From: Klugiella xanthotipulae
GTDB taxonomy: Bacteria > Actinomycetota > Actinomycetes > Actinomycetales > Microbacteriaceae
Length of the DNA: 64,000 bases
Assembly: GCF_006716695.1 (NCBI RefSeq)
Contig: NZ_VFPN01000002.1
Span: forward strand, 558,001 to 622,000
Reading direction: 5' to 3'
Positions 1 through 8,586 of the stretch are shown here, piece by piece. Positions within the stretch are counted from its first letter, which is position 1, and each line of letters begins with the position of its first letter. The notes under the pieces are model-generated. The model had not been told where the DNA came from, made no database searches, and saw only the letters and a program-made list of their open reading frames with translations. A program made the translations under genes and the position numbers.

Positions 1-444
1 CGTGCGCGCGCCGAGAGCGGCGGCGGCCCCGGGCTGGTCGATATCCCAGGGGCGGAACCCGGTGCTGGGGGCATCCCCCACCACAAGCAGCAGCGGGATG
101 CGCGCCTGTACCGACTCCGCGAGCGCCGTAAGCGTGTTGGTGAACCCGGCCCCGTAGGTCGCGGTTGCGAGGGCCACCCGGCCGCTCGCCCGGTAGTAGG
201 CGTCCGCGGCGGCCACAGCGCCGGACTCGTGCCGCACGGCGGTGTAGCGCACGGCGACCGCAGCGAGGTCGCCCGCGTCCGGGCCGCACAGCGCATCCAG
301 AAAGTGTGCGTTGCCGTTACCCATCACCCCGAAGCAGTCGGTGAGGTGCGGGGCGAGAGCCCCGGCCACCCGCATCGAGACGGTTACCCGGTCGGGGCGG
401 GCAGGGTCGGCATAAACGGGTACGACAGAAGACGGGTGTGTCAT
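1..444 (-). CDS. ThDP-dependent enzyme, N-terminal part (runs off left edge)
   Basis: The reading frame opens with ATG at 444 and is still open at base 1, so only the first 148 residues are visible. They form the pyrimidine-binding (PYR) domain of the acetolactate synthase / benzoylformate decarboxylase / 2-oxoacid decarboxylase superfamily. RHESGA, about residues 72-77, supplies the conserved glutamate that activates ThDP. AATYGAGFTN-like and LLLVVGDAP segments follow, as in this family. The substrate cannot be told from this half. It is the last visible gene of the leftward hpa transcription unit, separated from the AraC gene by about 170 bp that contain a small CGACATC/GATGTCG hairpin (541-560). 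A role in feeding aromatic 2-oxoacids into the pathway is a guess from position only. Confidence 0.8.
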   Translation of the reverse strand, partial: MTHPSSVVPVYADPARPDRVTVSMRVAGALAPHLTDCFGVMGNGNAHFLDALCGPDAGDLAAVAVRYTAVRHESGAVAAADAYYRASGRVALATATYGAGFTNTLTALAESVQARIPLLLVVGDAPSTGFRPWDIDQPGAAAALGART

Positions 445-617
445 GGGGGCTTCCTTCTCCAGACAACGGACAGATTTCCGTGTGTGTCTACGGGCCGCCG
501 TCGCTGGGGGCATCCGCGCTGTTGCCCCTTTTTCGAGCAACGACATCGAGAAGGATGTCGGACCCACGTACTGTACCCCGCATCCGTCACCCAGTTCAAG
601 CCCCCGGCCCACCCGGG

Positions 618-1592
618 CTACTCGCCGAGGGCGCTCCGCCGATACTCACGCGGGCTCGCCCCGTAGGTGCGGCGGAAGAGGGTGGAGAAGTGCGTCGCAT
701 CCACAAAACCCCAGCGACTCGCCACCTCCCGAATCGTCTCGCCCTCCCGCATCGGGTCGGAGAGATCACGCCGACTCATTTCCAGCCGCCGCTCCCGAAT
801 CCAGGTGGCCACGCTCGTACCCTGCTCCCGAAAAAGGTGGTGTAGGTGACGGGTCGAAATGAAGTGGTGGGCGGCGATGACGGCCGGGGTAAGGTCGGCG
901 TCGCCCAGGCGCGCCATGATGTGTTCCCGGATGCGCATGGTCTGTTCCAGCCGGGCGCAGGGTGTGACGGCCGCCGAGCCGCCCGCCCCCGCGGTTGCGG
1001 CCACCACCCCGATGGTCTCCACAAACGCGGCCGACACCATCTCCACGACCGACTGGGTCACGCTCAGGCCCGTGCGCCCGCCCAGCACGGCCAGGTTCTC
1101 CGCAATGCCCACCAGAAAGGGTGACACGATGCGCCCCAGCCCCTCGGACCCGGCGATGCGCACCCCGCCAATACCCGCAAGCGCCCGCGGCGGCAGGGCA
1201 ATCATCTGCTGCGGGAAGATAACCACGAGCGTGCGGGAGTCCACCGGAAACTCGCGCCGATAGGGCAGCGTCGAATCGTACACGGCAAAGTCACCCGGTT
1301 CGAGCACCCCGTGGTTGCCGTTCTGCGTCACCGTGCTCCTGCCGGTCAGCTGCAGCGAGATCGAGTACACCGGGTCGGCACCGGCCTCGGCCAGGCGGCT
1401 CGTGCGCTCCAACGTGTGCGGCGACGCCCACACGTTAAAAAGGCGGATGCCGCCCACCCGGCACGTCTCGATCCGTGCAGAAAAGTGGTCGGCATCCACG
1501 CTCTCGATCACGAGCGGGAGGAGCAGAGAGTTCACGGTCTGTCGCCACTCGGACAGACCGTGAACCTCCGCCACGGTGGAGAAGGTGGTCAC
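618..1592 (-). CDS. AraC-family transcriptional regulator
   Basis: 324 residues, GTG start. The N-terminal about 200 residues form a cupin-like AraC-binding domain ([19 protein letters not shown] region). This is the type found in XylS/FeaR/NahR-like activators of aromatic catabolism. The C-terminal about 100 residues are the double helix-turn-helix, with the second helix pair around [26 protein letters not shown]. The start overlaps the hpaB stop by 4 bp (GTGA), so the two are translationally coupled. By analogy with HpaA of enterobacteria it probably senses a 4-hydroxyphenylacetate-type effector and activates hpaBC. That assignment rests on gene order; the DNA-binding class is clear. Confidence 0.88.
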   Translation of the reverse strand: MTTFSTVAEVHGLSEWRQTVNSLLLPLVIESVDADHFSARIETCRVGGIRLFNVWASPHTLERTSRLAEAGADPVYSISLQLTGRSTVTQNGNHGVLEPGDFAVYDSTLPYRREFPVDSRTLVVIFPQQMIALPPRALAGIGGVRIAGSEGLGRIVSPFLVGIAENLAVLGGRTGLSVTQSVVEMVSAAFVETIGVVAATAGAGGSAAVTPCARLEQTMRIREHIMARLGDADLTPAVIAAHHFISTRHLHHLFREQGTSVATWIRERRLEMSRRDLSDPMREGETIREVASRWGFVDATHFSTLFRRTYGASPREYRRSALGE

Positions 1593-3133
1593 CCGAGGTT
1601 CAGCTTTCCGATCACGGTGACGTCATCATTCGGGATCATATCGGGAACGGTCCAGCCGTTCTCGTCGTACTCGCTCATCAGCTGCTCGGCAAACCTGATG
1701 AAGTCGCCGGTCATCCCGCGCTCGGTGGTAACGGCGTCGATCTCGATGCGCACCTGCTCGTGGTTGCCCTGATAGTTGCGCTCGTACAGCTGGTGGCGCG
1801 AACCAAACTCGGTGCCCGTGGCATCCCACATGGCCTTGAGTGTCTTAACCCGTTCGAGCGAGTCCACCCCACCCGAGCCGCGCACGTATTGGTCGAGGTA
1901 GGGGCGGATCTCCTCATTGCTAAAGTCGGCGGCGTGCGACGGCAGGTAGATGAGCGCCGAACCGAGATCCTGCTGCACAATCTCCAGCACCCGCGGGTAC
2001 TGCGTGGTGAGGAACCAGGAGAACGCCATCGAGGCCACCCGGTCGGGTTGTACGTACCCGTCAATCCAGGCTTCCGGCTTACGCGCCATCGCCTCGGACA
2101 GCGACCAGAACAGGTGCCTGATGGCCATCACCTCACCGATCCGCGTCTGCACCCCGCGGAAGTCGCGCGACCCCGTCATCTCCAGCGACTTCACGAGCAG
2201 GCCCGTGAGGAAGTCCATTTTCACGGCCAGACGGGTGCAGCCGTGCAGCAGCAGGCGAGCCTTGAACCCCGACTTGGTGGAGTAGTTCGACACCTTATCG
2301 AGATCGCCATAAACGAAGATGTTCTCCCACGGCACCAGCACCTCATCGAGAATCAGGATGGCGTCGTTCTCGTCGAGTCGGCTGGACAGCGGGTAGTCGA
2401 ACGGGCTGCCCACCACATCAGCGGCCATCGCGTAGGAGGCACGGCTGATCAATTTGAGCCCGGGCGCGTTCATGGGCAGGGTACACACAATCGCGAAACG
2501 CTTGTCTTTGATGGGCATACCGTAGTGCGCGATGAAGTTCATATTGGTGAGCGCCGAGCCCGTGGCAACCACCTTGGCCCCGGACAGGATCACCCCCGAG
2601 TCGGTCTCCCGCTTGACATGCACAAACACGTCCCCCACCTCGTCGGCGGGACGGTTGCGGTCAATGGGTGGGTTCACAATCGCGTGGTTCCAGTACAGCA
2701 CCTTCTCCTGCGACTCCCGATACCAGCGCTGCGCGTTCTCCACGTACGGGTTGTAGAACTCGTGGTTGACACCCAGCGAGCCGAGAAAGGCGGCCTTGTA
2801 GTCGGGCGAGCGACCCATCCAGCCGTAGCTGAGCTTGGCCCACTCGGCGATGGCGTCACGACCCCTAATCAGATCATCCGCGGATTTCGGGGCCCGGAAA
2901 AAGGCGTGGGTGTAGCCGCCGCTGCCCGTGTCGGTGGGCACCGTGAGGGCGTCCTTCGTCGCGGGGTCGTGCAGGGCGTCGTATTGGCGGGCGATCATGC
3001 GGGCCGAGTTGCGGAACGCGGGGTGCGTGGTCACATCCTTCACGCGCTCGCCGTAGGCGAAGACGGTGCGCTCGTCGCGGATGCTCTCCAGGTATTCATT
3101 GCCCGTCATAGGGCGGGTGGTGGGGGGTGTCAT
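1589..3133 (-). CDS. hpaB: 4-hydroxyphenylacetate 3-monooxygenase, oxygenase component
   Basis: 514 residues, close to the usual length of about 520 for HpaB. The protein has the FADH2-dependent hydroxylase N-terminus ([20 protein letters not shown]). Later come the flavin/substrate segments with [42 protein letters not shown] and [11 protein letters not shown]. It hydroxylates 4-hydroxyphenylacetate to 3,4-dihydroxyphenylacetate in the cytoplasm, using reduced flavin from the HpaC partner encoded 63 bp upstream. The ATG at 3133 is preceded by an AAAGAGA-type ribosome site. Related HpaB-like enzymes act on chlorophenols or phenol. The adjacent hpaD and hpaE genes make 4-HPA the best substrate call. 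Confidence 0.92.
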   Translation of the reverse strand: MTPPTTRPMTGNEYLESIRDERTVFAYGERVKDVTTHPAFRNSARMIARQYDALHDPATKDALTVPTDTGSGGYTHAFFRAPKSADDLIRGRDAIAEWAKLSYGWMGRSPDYKAAFLGSLGVNHEFYNPYVENAQRWYRESQEKVLYWNHAIVNPPIDRNRPADEVGDVFVHVKRETDSGVILSGAKVVATGSALTNMNFIAHYGMPIKDKRFAIVCTLPMNAPGLKLISRASYAMAADVVGSPFDYPLSSRLDENDAILILDEVLVPWENIFVYGDLDKVSNYSTKSGFKARLLLHGCTRLAVKMDFLTGLLVKSLEMTGSRDFRGVQTRIGEVMAIRHLFWSLSEAMARKPEAWIDGYVQPDRVASMAFSWFLTTQYPRVLEIVQQDLGSALIYLPSHAADFSNEEIRPYLDQYVRGSGGVDSLERVKTLKAMWDATGTEFGSRHQLYERNYQGNHEQVRIEIDAVTTERGMTGDFIRFAEQLMSEYDENGWTVPDMIPNDDVTVIGKLNLG

Positions 3134-3196
3134 GGGGGTCTCTTTCGGGTGCTGGGGTGAGGGGCGGGAGAAGGGGGCTGGGGATGCGCGGCGGGT

Positions 3197-3742
3197 CTAG
3201 CGTGCGAGCGCCCGCCACCCACCGCGGAAGAACAGCAGCGGTGCCCGCCCGGTCTCACCGACACTCTCCTCGGCCCCGAAGCTCTCTACCCGGCCCACGA
3301 TCAGCACGTGGTCGCCACCGTCGTACTGCGCCCAGGGGGTGCAGGTGACGTAGGCGAGGGAGTCGGCCAGACGCGGGGCCACACCGTCAACGACCCACTC
3401 AACACTGTGATCGTCCTGCGGCCGACCGGCGAAGTGCCAGGCGGTCGCGTTCTGCGAGTCGTGCAGGATGTTAATGGAGAACGGCGTGTCGGGTAGGCGG
3501 ACGGCGGCCCCGCTGGAGCGCATAAACGAGACGAGTACGAGCGGCGGGTCCATCGATACGGAGGTGAACGAGTTCACGGTGGCCCCGTAGGTGGTGCCCG
3601 CATGCTCGTAGGTCACCACGGTGACCCCGGTAGCAAACTGGCCGAGAGCGCCGCGCAGAGCGCGGGTGTCGAGCGGGGCCGAGGGCGCAGCGGCCGGGGC
3701 GGTAACCGGCACGGGGCCGGGGGCGATGTGAACAGACATCAT
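3197..3742 (-). CDS. hpaC: Flavin reductase partner of HpaB
   Basis: About 181 residues of the split-beta-barrel FMN-binding flavin reductase family. The family signature is seen in FATGVTVVTYEHAGTTYGATVNSFTSVSMDPPLVLVS, SINILHDSQNATAWHFAG and GGDHVLIVGRVESF. It supplies FADH2 or FMNH2 to HpaB using NAD(P)H. The frame stays open upstream to 3832, but GGAGGAG sits 5 nt before the ATG at 3742, followed immediately by a second ATG at 3739. One of these two is the real start. The gene lies between the MHS transporter (86 bp upstream) and hpaB (63 bp downstream) in the same transcription unit. Confidence 0.9.
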   Translation of the reverse strand: MMSVHIAPGPVPVTAPAAAPSAPLDTRALRGALGQFATGVTVVTYEHAGTTYGATVNSFTSVSMDPPLVLVSFMRSSGAAVRLPDTPFSINILHDSQNATAWHFAGRPQDDHSVEWVVDGVAPRLADSLAYVTCTPWAQYDGGDHVLIVGRVESFGAEESVGETGRAPLLFFRGGWRALAR

Positions 3743-3828
3743 TGTCTCCTCCTTCGTTGTGGCGGGCGATGCCCTCAATCTACGGCGGAGTGGCCGGGGA
3801 ATGTTGGGCACGAGCGCCCGGAAGATGG

Positions 3829-5223
3829 TCACGAGCGCACGGCGCGGGCCGCCCGTCGCGCCTCTGCGGCCGCGGTTTTGATCGCCCCGGTCTCCCGGAA
3901 CTCGCGGTCGCGGTCATCCTGGCCGTCCTGGCGTAGGGAGGAGCCGAAACGGTCTCTCATGAGCAGAATGGCCACGATGCCCACAGCCGTCACCCCGGCC
4001 AGGTACGCCGACACCGAGAGGGTGGTTCCCGTGCGCTGCACGAGCGCCGTGGAGATCATCGGAGCAAACGCACCACCCAGGATGGCCCCGAGAGCGTAGG
4101 CGAGCGAGGACCCCGAGTAGCGCACACGGGCGGGGAACGTCTCGCAGAAGAACGCCGCGATGGGTCCGTAGGTAAAGCCCAGGCCCACCGAGAGTACGAG
4201 CAGCGCGACCAGAATCATCAGCACCGACTGCGTGTTGATCAGCCAGAACATCGGGAACACCCAGATCAGGGTGAGCACAAAACCGATCAGGTACACCCGG
4301 GTGCGGCTGCGGATCCGGTCGGAGAGGTGCCCCGCGTAGAGTGTGCTGAGCAGCCAGACCACGGAGGATGCGCTCACGCACAACAGGATCGTGGTGCGGT
4401 CCATCCCCAGTTCGGCGGTCGTGTACGACAGCACGTACCCGCCCGTGACCATATAACCCACGGCGCTGTTGGCAGCGAAGGTGAGGGCGGCCAGCAGCAC
4501 GACTTTCCAGTGCTTCTGCAGCAGCTCTACCAGGGGCATCCGCGACTGGGCTTTGCTCTCGGTCAGTTCTTGGAAGACGGGGCTCTCGCTCACCCGGTAG
4601 CGCACGAGAAAACCGACCGCGATCATCACGATGCTCAGCAGGAACGGCACGCGCCAGCCCCAGCCGAGGAACTGTTCCTCGGTGAGGGTGCCCGTCATGA
4701 CGGCCAGCACCGCAGTGGCCAGCAGCATACCGAGGGGCACCCCCAGTTGGGGGTAGGCCCCGTAGCGACCGCGCGCTCCGTCGGGGGCGTGTTCGACCGC
4801 CATCAGGGCGGCCCCGCCCCACTCGCCGCCCGCCGAGAATCCCTGAATCACGCGCAGCAGCACGAGCAGGATGGGGGCCGCGAGGCCGATCTGGGCGTAG
4901 GTGGGCAGCACGCCGATGAGCACGGTTGCGAGGCCCATCAGGAGCAGTGTCATGACGAGCATCGCCCGGCGCCCCAGGCGGTCACCCAGGTGGCCGGCCA
5001 CGATGGCACCGATGGGGCGAAACAGGAAGCTCACGCCCACGGTGGCGAACGAGACGATGATGCCGGCCTGGGCACCCAGCGGCTCGAAGAAGAGCGGGGC
5101 AAAGACGAGTGCGGCGGCGTTCGCGTAGATGAAAAAGTCGTACCACTCAACCGTGGTGCCCACGATTGTTGCGGCGGCGACGCGGCGCTGTTCGCGCCCC
5201 GTGCGGGTATCGAGTGTTGTCAC
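3829..5223 (-). CDS. MFS transporter, metabolite:H+ symporter (MHS) type
   Basis: 464 residues from a GTG at 5223 preceded by AAGGGAG. The frame remains open further upstream, but that extension has no membrane-protein character. The first helix begins with the MHS hallmark TTVEWYDFFIYANAAALVFAPLFF. It is followed by GHLGDRLGRRAMLV, the inter-helix DRxGRR motif, and IQGFSAGGEWGGAALMAVEHAP. Twelve membrane spans are expected. Members of this family import dicarboxylates and aromatic acids. As first gene of the leftward hpa unit it is the likely uptake system for 4-hydroxyphenylacetate or a related aromatic acid. The substrate is inferred from context. Confidence 0.85.
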   Translation of the reverse strand: MTTLDTRTGREQRRVAAATIVGTTVEWYDFFIYANAAALVFAPLFFEPLGAQAGIIVSFATVGVSFLFRPIGAIVAGHLGDRLGRRAMLVMTLLLMGLATVLIGVLPTYAQIGLAAPILLVLLRVIQGFSAGGEWGGAALMAVEHAPDGARGRYGAYPQLGVPLGMLLATAVLAVMTGTLTEEQFLGWGWRVPFLLSIVMIAVGFLVRYRVSESPVFQELTESKAQSRMPLVELLQKHWKVVLLAALTFAANSAVGYMVTGGYVLSYTTAELGMDRTTILLCVSASSVVWLLSTLYAGHLSDRIRSRTRVYLIGFVLTLIWVFPMFWLINTQSVLMILVALLVLSVGLGFTYGPIAAFFCETFPARVRYSGSSLAYALGAILGGAFAPMISTALVQRTGTTLSVSAYLAGVTAVGIVAILLMRDRFGSSLRQDGQDDRDREFRETGAIKTAAAEARRAARAVRS

Positions 5224-5461
5224 GAAAGACTCCCTTGTCTCGGTGATTCTGGGGTGGGGTGATTCTGGGATGCGGTCCCGGGCCTCTCGGTCCCGGTAGC
5301 GGGTCAAAGTTTCAACGTTGATAACTTCCCGAGTAATCGTATACGATATTAGATATAAACGGCAAGCACGTCGCATCACCGCACATATCCCCGGGAACCC
5401 ACCGGCAATAACCCCGACACCACCGCCAGCAGCACAGCGGCACCCACGAGACGAGGACGTC
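5224..5461. promoter_or_regulatory. Divergent hpa control region
   Basis: 238 bp between two divergent starts. It contains the 12-bp perfect palindrome described separately (5336-5347). It also contains a second palindromic element around CAACGTTG (5313-5320, inside TTCAACGTTGATAAC) and a tandem GTGATTCTGGG motif just upstream of the transporter gene. An AT-rich stretch at 5321-5360 stands out from the GC-rich surroundings and is the likely place for promoter elements. No -35/-10 pair is assigned with confidence. Confidence 0.6.
5336..5347. promoter_or_regulatory. Probable GntR/FCD operator palindrome
   Basis: ATCGTATACGAT is a perfect 12-bp palindrome. FCD-type GntR regulators (FadR subfamily) commonly bind palindromes with a GTATAC core. 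The only GntR-FCD gene nearby is the second gene of the rightward operon, 1.6 kb away. The site lies midway between the divergent operons, so the regulator could control both. Assignment is by motif resemblance and position. Confidence 0.6.
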
Positions 5462-6925
5462 ATGACGAGCATCCCCCACCCGGACATTGACCCGGGGAAG
5501 ATCATCGCCGTTCACCTGAACTACCGCAGCCGCGCCGAGCAGCGCGGCCGCACCCCCGCACTCCCCTCCTACTTCATCAAGCCCAGCACCTCGGTGTCCC
5601 GCACGGGCACCCCGCTCGAACGCCCCCTTGGCACCGAACTTCTCGCGTTTGAGGGCGAGGTGGCGCTCATCATCGGCCGCACCACGCGCCGCGTCAGCCC
5701 CGAGGAGGGCTGGGCCGCCGTCTCCGGCATCACGGCGGCCAACGATTTTGGCCTCTACGACCTCCGCGTCCCCGACAAGGGTTCCAACCTGCGCTCCAAG
5801 GGGGGCGACGGTTTCACCCCTCTCGGACCCCACGTCATCCCCGCGGCGGAGGTTGATCCCGCCCGGCTGCGCGTGCGCACCTGGGTCAACGGCACCCTCG
5901 CCCAGGAGGACACCACGGGCGAGCTACTCTTCCCCTTCGGTCAGCTCATCGCCGACCTCTCACAGCTGATCACACTCGAAAAAGGCGACATTATCCTCAC
6001 CGGAACACCCGCCGGATCGAGCGTTGTGGTCCCGGGCGACACGGTCGAGGTTGAGGTGGATGCCCCCCACTCGCCCGGCGCACCCCGCACCGGCCGCCTG
6101 GTCACCCCCATCACCGAGGGAACCGTCCCCTTTGGTGCTTTCGGGGCTGGCCCGCAGGTTGATGACACCCAGCGCGCCGAGGCCTGGGGCAGCGCCGAGG
6201 CCGCGGGACTAGCCGCCGACGAGCCCTTCCTCACCGCCGAACGCATCGCGCGGATCAACTCGGTGGGCACGGCCACGCTGAGCGCACAGCTGCGCAAACG
6301 CGGCCTCAACAACGTCTCCATTGACGGCCTCACCCCCACCCGCCCCACCGAACGCCTCGTGGGCCGGGCCCGCACCCTGCGCTACATCGCCAACCGCGAA
6401 GACCTGTTCCGCGAACACGGCGGCGGCTACAACGCGCAGAAGCGCGCATTCGACTCCCTCACCCCCGGCGATGTGCTCGTGATCGAGGCCCGCGGCGACC
6501 GCACCACGGGCACCCTGGGCGATATCCTCGCCCTGCGCGCCCGGGTACGCGGCGCGGTGGGGCTGATCACCGATGGCGGCGTGCGCGACCTCGCCCTCGT
6601 GGCGGCGATGGACATCCCCACCTACCACGGTGGCGGCCACCCGGCCGTGCTCGGCCGGCGCCACGTCCCGTGGGAGGTGGACACCACCATTACCTGTGGC
6701 GGGGCGGCCGTGCAACCCGGCGATATTATCGTGGGCGACGCCGATGGCCTCCTCGTGATCCCCGAGCACCTCGTTGACGAGCTGGTAGCCGACTCCATTA
6801 TTCAGGAGGACGAGGAAACCTTTATCGCCGAACAGGTGGCCGCGGGGCACGGCGTGGATGGCCTGTACCCCATGAACGCTTCCTGGCGGGAGGCCTACAC
6901 CACCTGGAAAGAGACCCGCGGATGA
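5462..6925 (+). CDS. Fumarylacetoacetase-fold / RraA-fold fusion protein, homoprotocatechuate pathway
   Basis: 487 residues from ATG 5462 (upstream ACGAGGA); the frame is open 48 codons further upstream without a good ribosome site. Residues 1 to about 225 are an FAH-family domain. They carry metal-ligand acidic residues E64 and E66 (FEGEVALII) and D95 (ANDFGLYD), a GDGFTPLGPHV loop and a TGTPAGSSVVVPGD segment. This matches HpcE/HpaG isomerase-decarboxylases acting on 5-carboxymethyl-2-hydroxymuconate and its product. Residues about 265-470 are an RraA-like domain. It has TDGGVRD (about 370-376), whose Arg-Asp pair is the substrate/metal motif of HMG/CHA-type pyruvate aldolases. So one chain may carry an isomerase/decarboxylase and an aldolase or decarboxylase activity. 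First gene of the rightward operon; overlaps the GntR gene by ATGA. Confidence 0.85.
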   Translation: MTSIPHPDIDPGKIIAVHLNYRSRAEQRGRTPALPSYFIKPSTSVSRTGTPLERPLGTELLAFEGEVALIIGRTTRRVSPEEGWAAVSGITAANDFGLYDLRVPDKGSNLRSKGGDGFTPLGPHVIPAAEVDPARLRVRTWVNGTLAQEDTTGELLFPFGQLIADLSQLITLEKGDIILTGTPAGSSVVVPGDTVEVEVDAPHSPGAPRTGRLVTPITEGTVPFGAFGAGPQVDDTQRAEAWGSAEAAGLAADEPFLTAERIARINSVGTATLSAQLRKRGLNNVSIDGLTPTRPTERLVGRARTLRYIANREDLFREHGGGYNAQKRAFDSLTPGDVLVIEARGDRTTGTLGDILALRARVRGAVGLITDGGVRDLALVAAMDIPTYHGGGHPAVLGRRHVPWEVDTTITCGGAAVQPGDIIVGDADGLLVIPEHLVDELVADSIIQEDEETFIAEQVAAGHGVDGLYPMNASWREAYTTWKETRG

Positions 6926-7584
6926 CCAGCACAACCCTCAGCAAAGCCCAGCGCGCCTACCAGCACCTCCGGGAGGAGATCGCCTCGGGCGGCTACGCCC
7001 CCGGTCACCGCCTGGTGCTCGACCAGCTCGCCCGCACCCTCGACATGAGCCCCGTGCCCGTGCGCGAGGCCCTGCGGATGTTGGAGGCCGAGGGCCTGAT
7101 CGAATACCAGCGCAACGTGGGGGCCACGGTCTCCGTGATCGACACCGTGGAGTACCACCACACGATGCAGACGCTGAGCATTATTGAGGGTGCCGCCACG
7201 GCGCTCGCCCTGGGCAGCATCACGCCGGAGGATATCGAAACGGCACGCGCCGTCAACGAGCGGATGCGCGCCGCCCTCACCGACTTCGCCCCGGCCCTCT
7301 TCACCCAGCTCAATCACGAGTTTCACTCGGTACTCTTCGAGCGCTGCCCCAATCCGCACCTGCTCGACCTGGCCCGCAAGGGCTGGGAGAACCTGGCCAG
7401 GCAACGCGAGACCACGTTCTCGTTTGTGCCGGGGCGAGCCGCGCAATCGGTCGGAGAGCACGACAACATCCTGCACCTGATCGAGACCGGGGCCCCGGCC
7501 GATGAGGTTGAGAAGGCCGCGCGAGCCCACCGCACCAACACTCTTGAGGCGTTCCTGGCGCACCGGCCAGACCCGCTGCACTGA
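6922..7584 (+). CDS. GntR-family regulator, FCD (FadR) subfamily
   Basis: 220 residues. The N-terminal winged helix (AYQHLREEIASGGYAPGHRLVLDQLARTLDMSPVPVREALRMLEAEGLI) is canonical GntR. The C-terminal about 140 residues are the all-helical FCD ligand-binding domain. Histidines in LNHEFHSVLF, GEHDNILHLI and RAHRTNTLEAF are placed as in metal-binding FCD proteins. The start codon overlaps the stop of the FAH-RraA gene by 4 bp. It probably represses the divergent hpa operons through the GTATAC-core palindrome at 5336 and is released by a pathway intermediate. The ligand is unknown. Confidence 0.9.
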   Translation: MTSTTLSKAQRAYQHLREEIASGGYAPGHRLVLDQLARTLDMSPVPVREALRMLEAEGLIEYQRNVGATVSVIDTVEYHHTMQTLSIIEGAATALALGSITPEDIETARAVNERMRAALTDFAPALFTQLNHEFHSVLFERCPNPHLLDLARKGWENLARQRETTFSFVPGRAAQSVGEHDNILHLIETGAPADEVEKAARAHRTNTLEAFLAHRPDPLH

Positions 7585-7639
7585 CCCTCCGTCCCCCTCC
7601 CGCGAGCAACGATGCCCGCCCCAGCAGTAAGGACCCACC

Positions 7640-8584
7640 ATGAAATTCCGCAGTAATCCGCACCAGATTCGCGGCTCGATTGCCCCCCTCATGACGCCGT
7701 TTACGGCCGAGGGTGCCGTTGACCACGACGCACTCCGTAACCTGGTGGAGTGGCAGCTCGCCTCGGGCTCGCACGGCATCTCACTCGGTGGGTCCACGGG
7801 TGAGCCGAGCGCACAGACCGTTGCGGAGCGGGCCGAGGCCATCCGCACGGTCGCCACCGCCGTGGGCGACCGGGTGCCGTTCATGCCCGGCACCGGCTCC
7901 GCGAAACTCGACGAGACCATCGAGCTCACGGCGGCAGCTCGTGACGCCGGCGCGGATGCCGCGCTCATCATCACCCCCTACTACTCGCGCCCCACCCAGG
8001 AGGCCCTGTATCGCTGGTACACGACGGTGGCCCAGGAGTTTCCCGACCTGCCCATCGTGGCGTACAACGTGCCCAGCCGCACGGCCGTGGATATCGCCCC
8101 CGAGACCGTCGCCCGCCTGTTCCGCGACCTCGACAACTTTGTTGGGGTGAAGGAGACCACGAAAGACTTTGAGCATTTCTCCCGGGTGCTTCACCTGTGC
8201 GGTCCCGAACTTCTTGTCTGGTCGGGCATTGAGCTGCTCTGCCTGCCCCTCCTTTCGCTGGGCGGCGCGGGCTTCGTCAGCGCAACAGCCAACATCGCCC
8301 CGGCGGCCACGGCACAGATGTTCGAGGCGGCCGAGGCGGGCAACCTCGAATTGGCCCGAAAAATTCACTACGGCCTGCACCCGCTCGTTGACCTCCTTTT
8401 CGTCGAGACCAACCCGGCCCCCGGCAAGTGGGTGCTGGAGCAGCAGGGGCTCATCAACTCCGGGCATGTCCGCCCACCGCTGATTGCCCCCACCGAGGCC
8501 GGGCTGGTGCAGATCAGGAGCCTGCTGGCGGCGGGGTCCGACTACCTCACCTCCCCCGAGGGCTTTGTTATTAAGGGAGCATAA
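7640..8584 (+). CDS. DapA-family class I aldolase/lyase of the hpa cluster
   Basis: 314 residues of the dihydrodipicolinate synthase / N-acetylneuraminate lyase superfamily. The pyruvate-binding loop GGSTGEP ends at E55-P56, the catalytic tyrosine is Y142 (AYNVPSRT), and the Schiff-base lysine is K171 (GVKETTKDF). A true lysine-pathway DapA is unlikely here because the gene sits between the GntR regulator and hpaE, 2 bp before the latter. The superfamily includes hydratase-aldolases such as NahE and PhdJ, which hydrate and cleave an unsaturated pyruvate adduct in one active site. A similar role on 2-oxohept-3-ene-1,7-dioate would release pyruvate and succinate semialdehyde. That function is inferred. 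Confidence 0.85.
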   Translation: MKFRSNPHQIRGSIAPLMTPFTAEGAVDHDALRNLVEWQLASGSHGISLGGSTGEPSAQTVAERAEAIRTVATAVGDRVPFMPGTGSAKLDETIELTAAARDAGADAALIITPYYSRPTQEALYRWYTTVAQEFPDLPIVAYNVPSRTAVDIAPETVARLFRDLDNFVGVKETTKDFEHFSRVLHLCGPELLVWSGIELLCLPLLSLGGAGFVSATANIAPAATAQMFEAAEAGNLELARKIHYGLHPLVDLLFVETNPAPGKWVLEQQGLINSGHVRPPLIAPTEAGLVQIRSLLAAGSDYLTSPEGFVIKGA

Positions 8585-8586
8585 TC

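Noticed and set aside
1475-3160. 561-codon plus-strand frame opposite hpaB
   Set aside because: Fully antisense to a well-supported oxygenase gene; sequence is low in hydrophobic structure and typical of GC-rich mirror frames.
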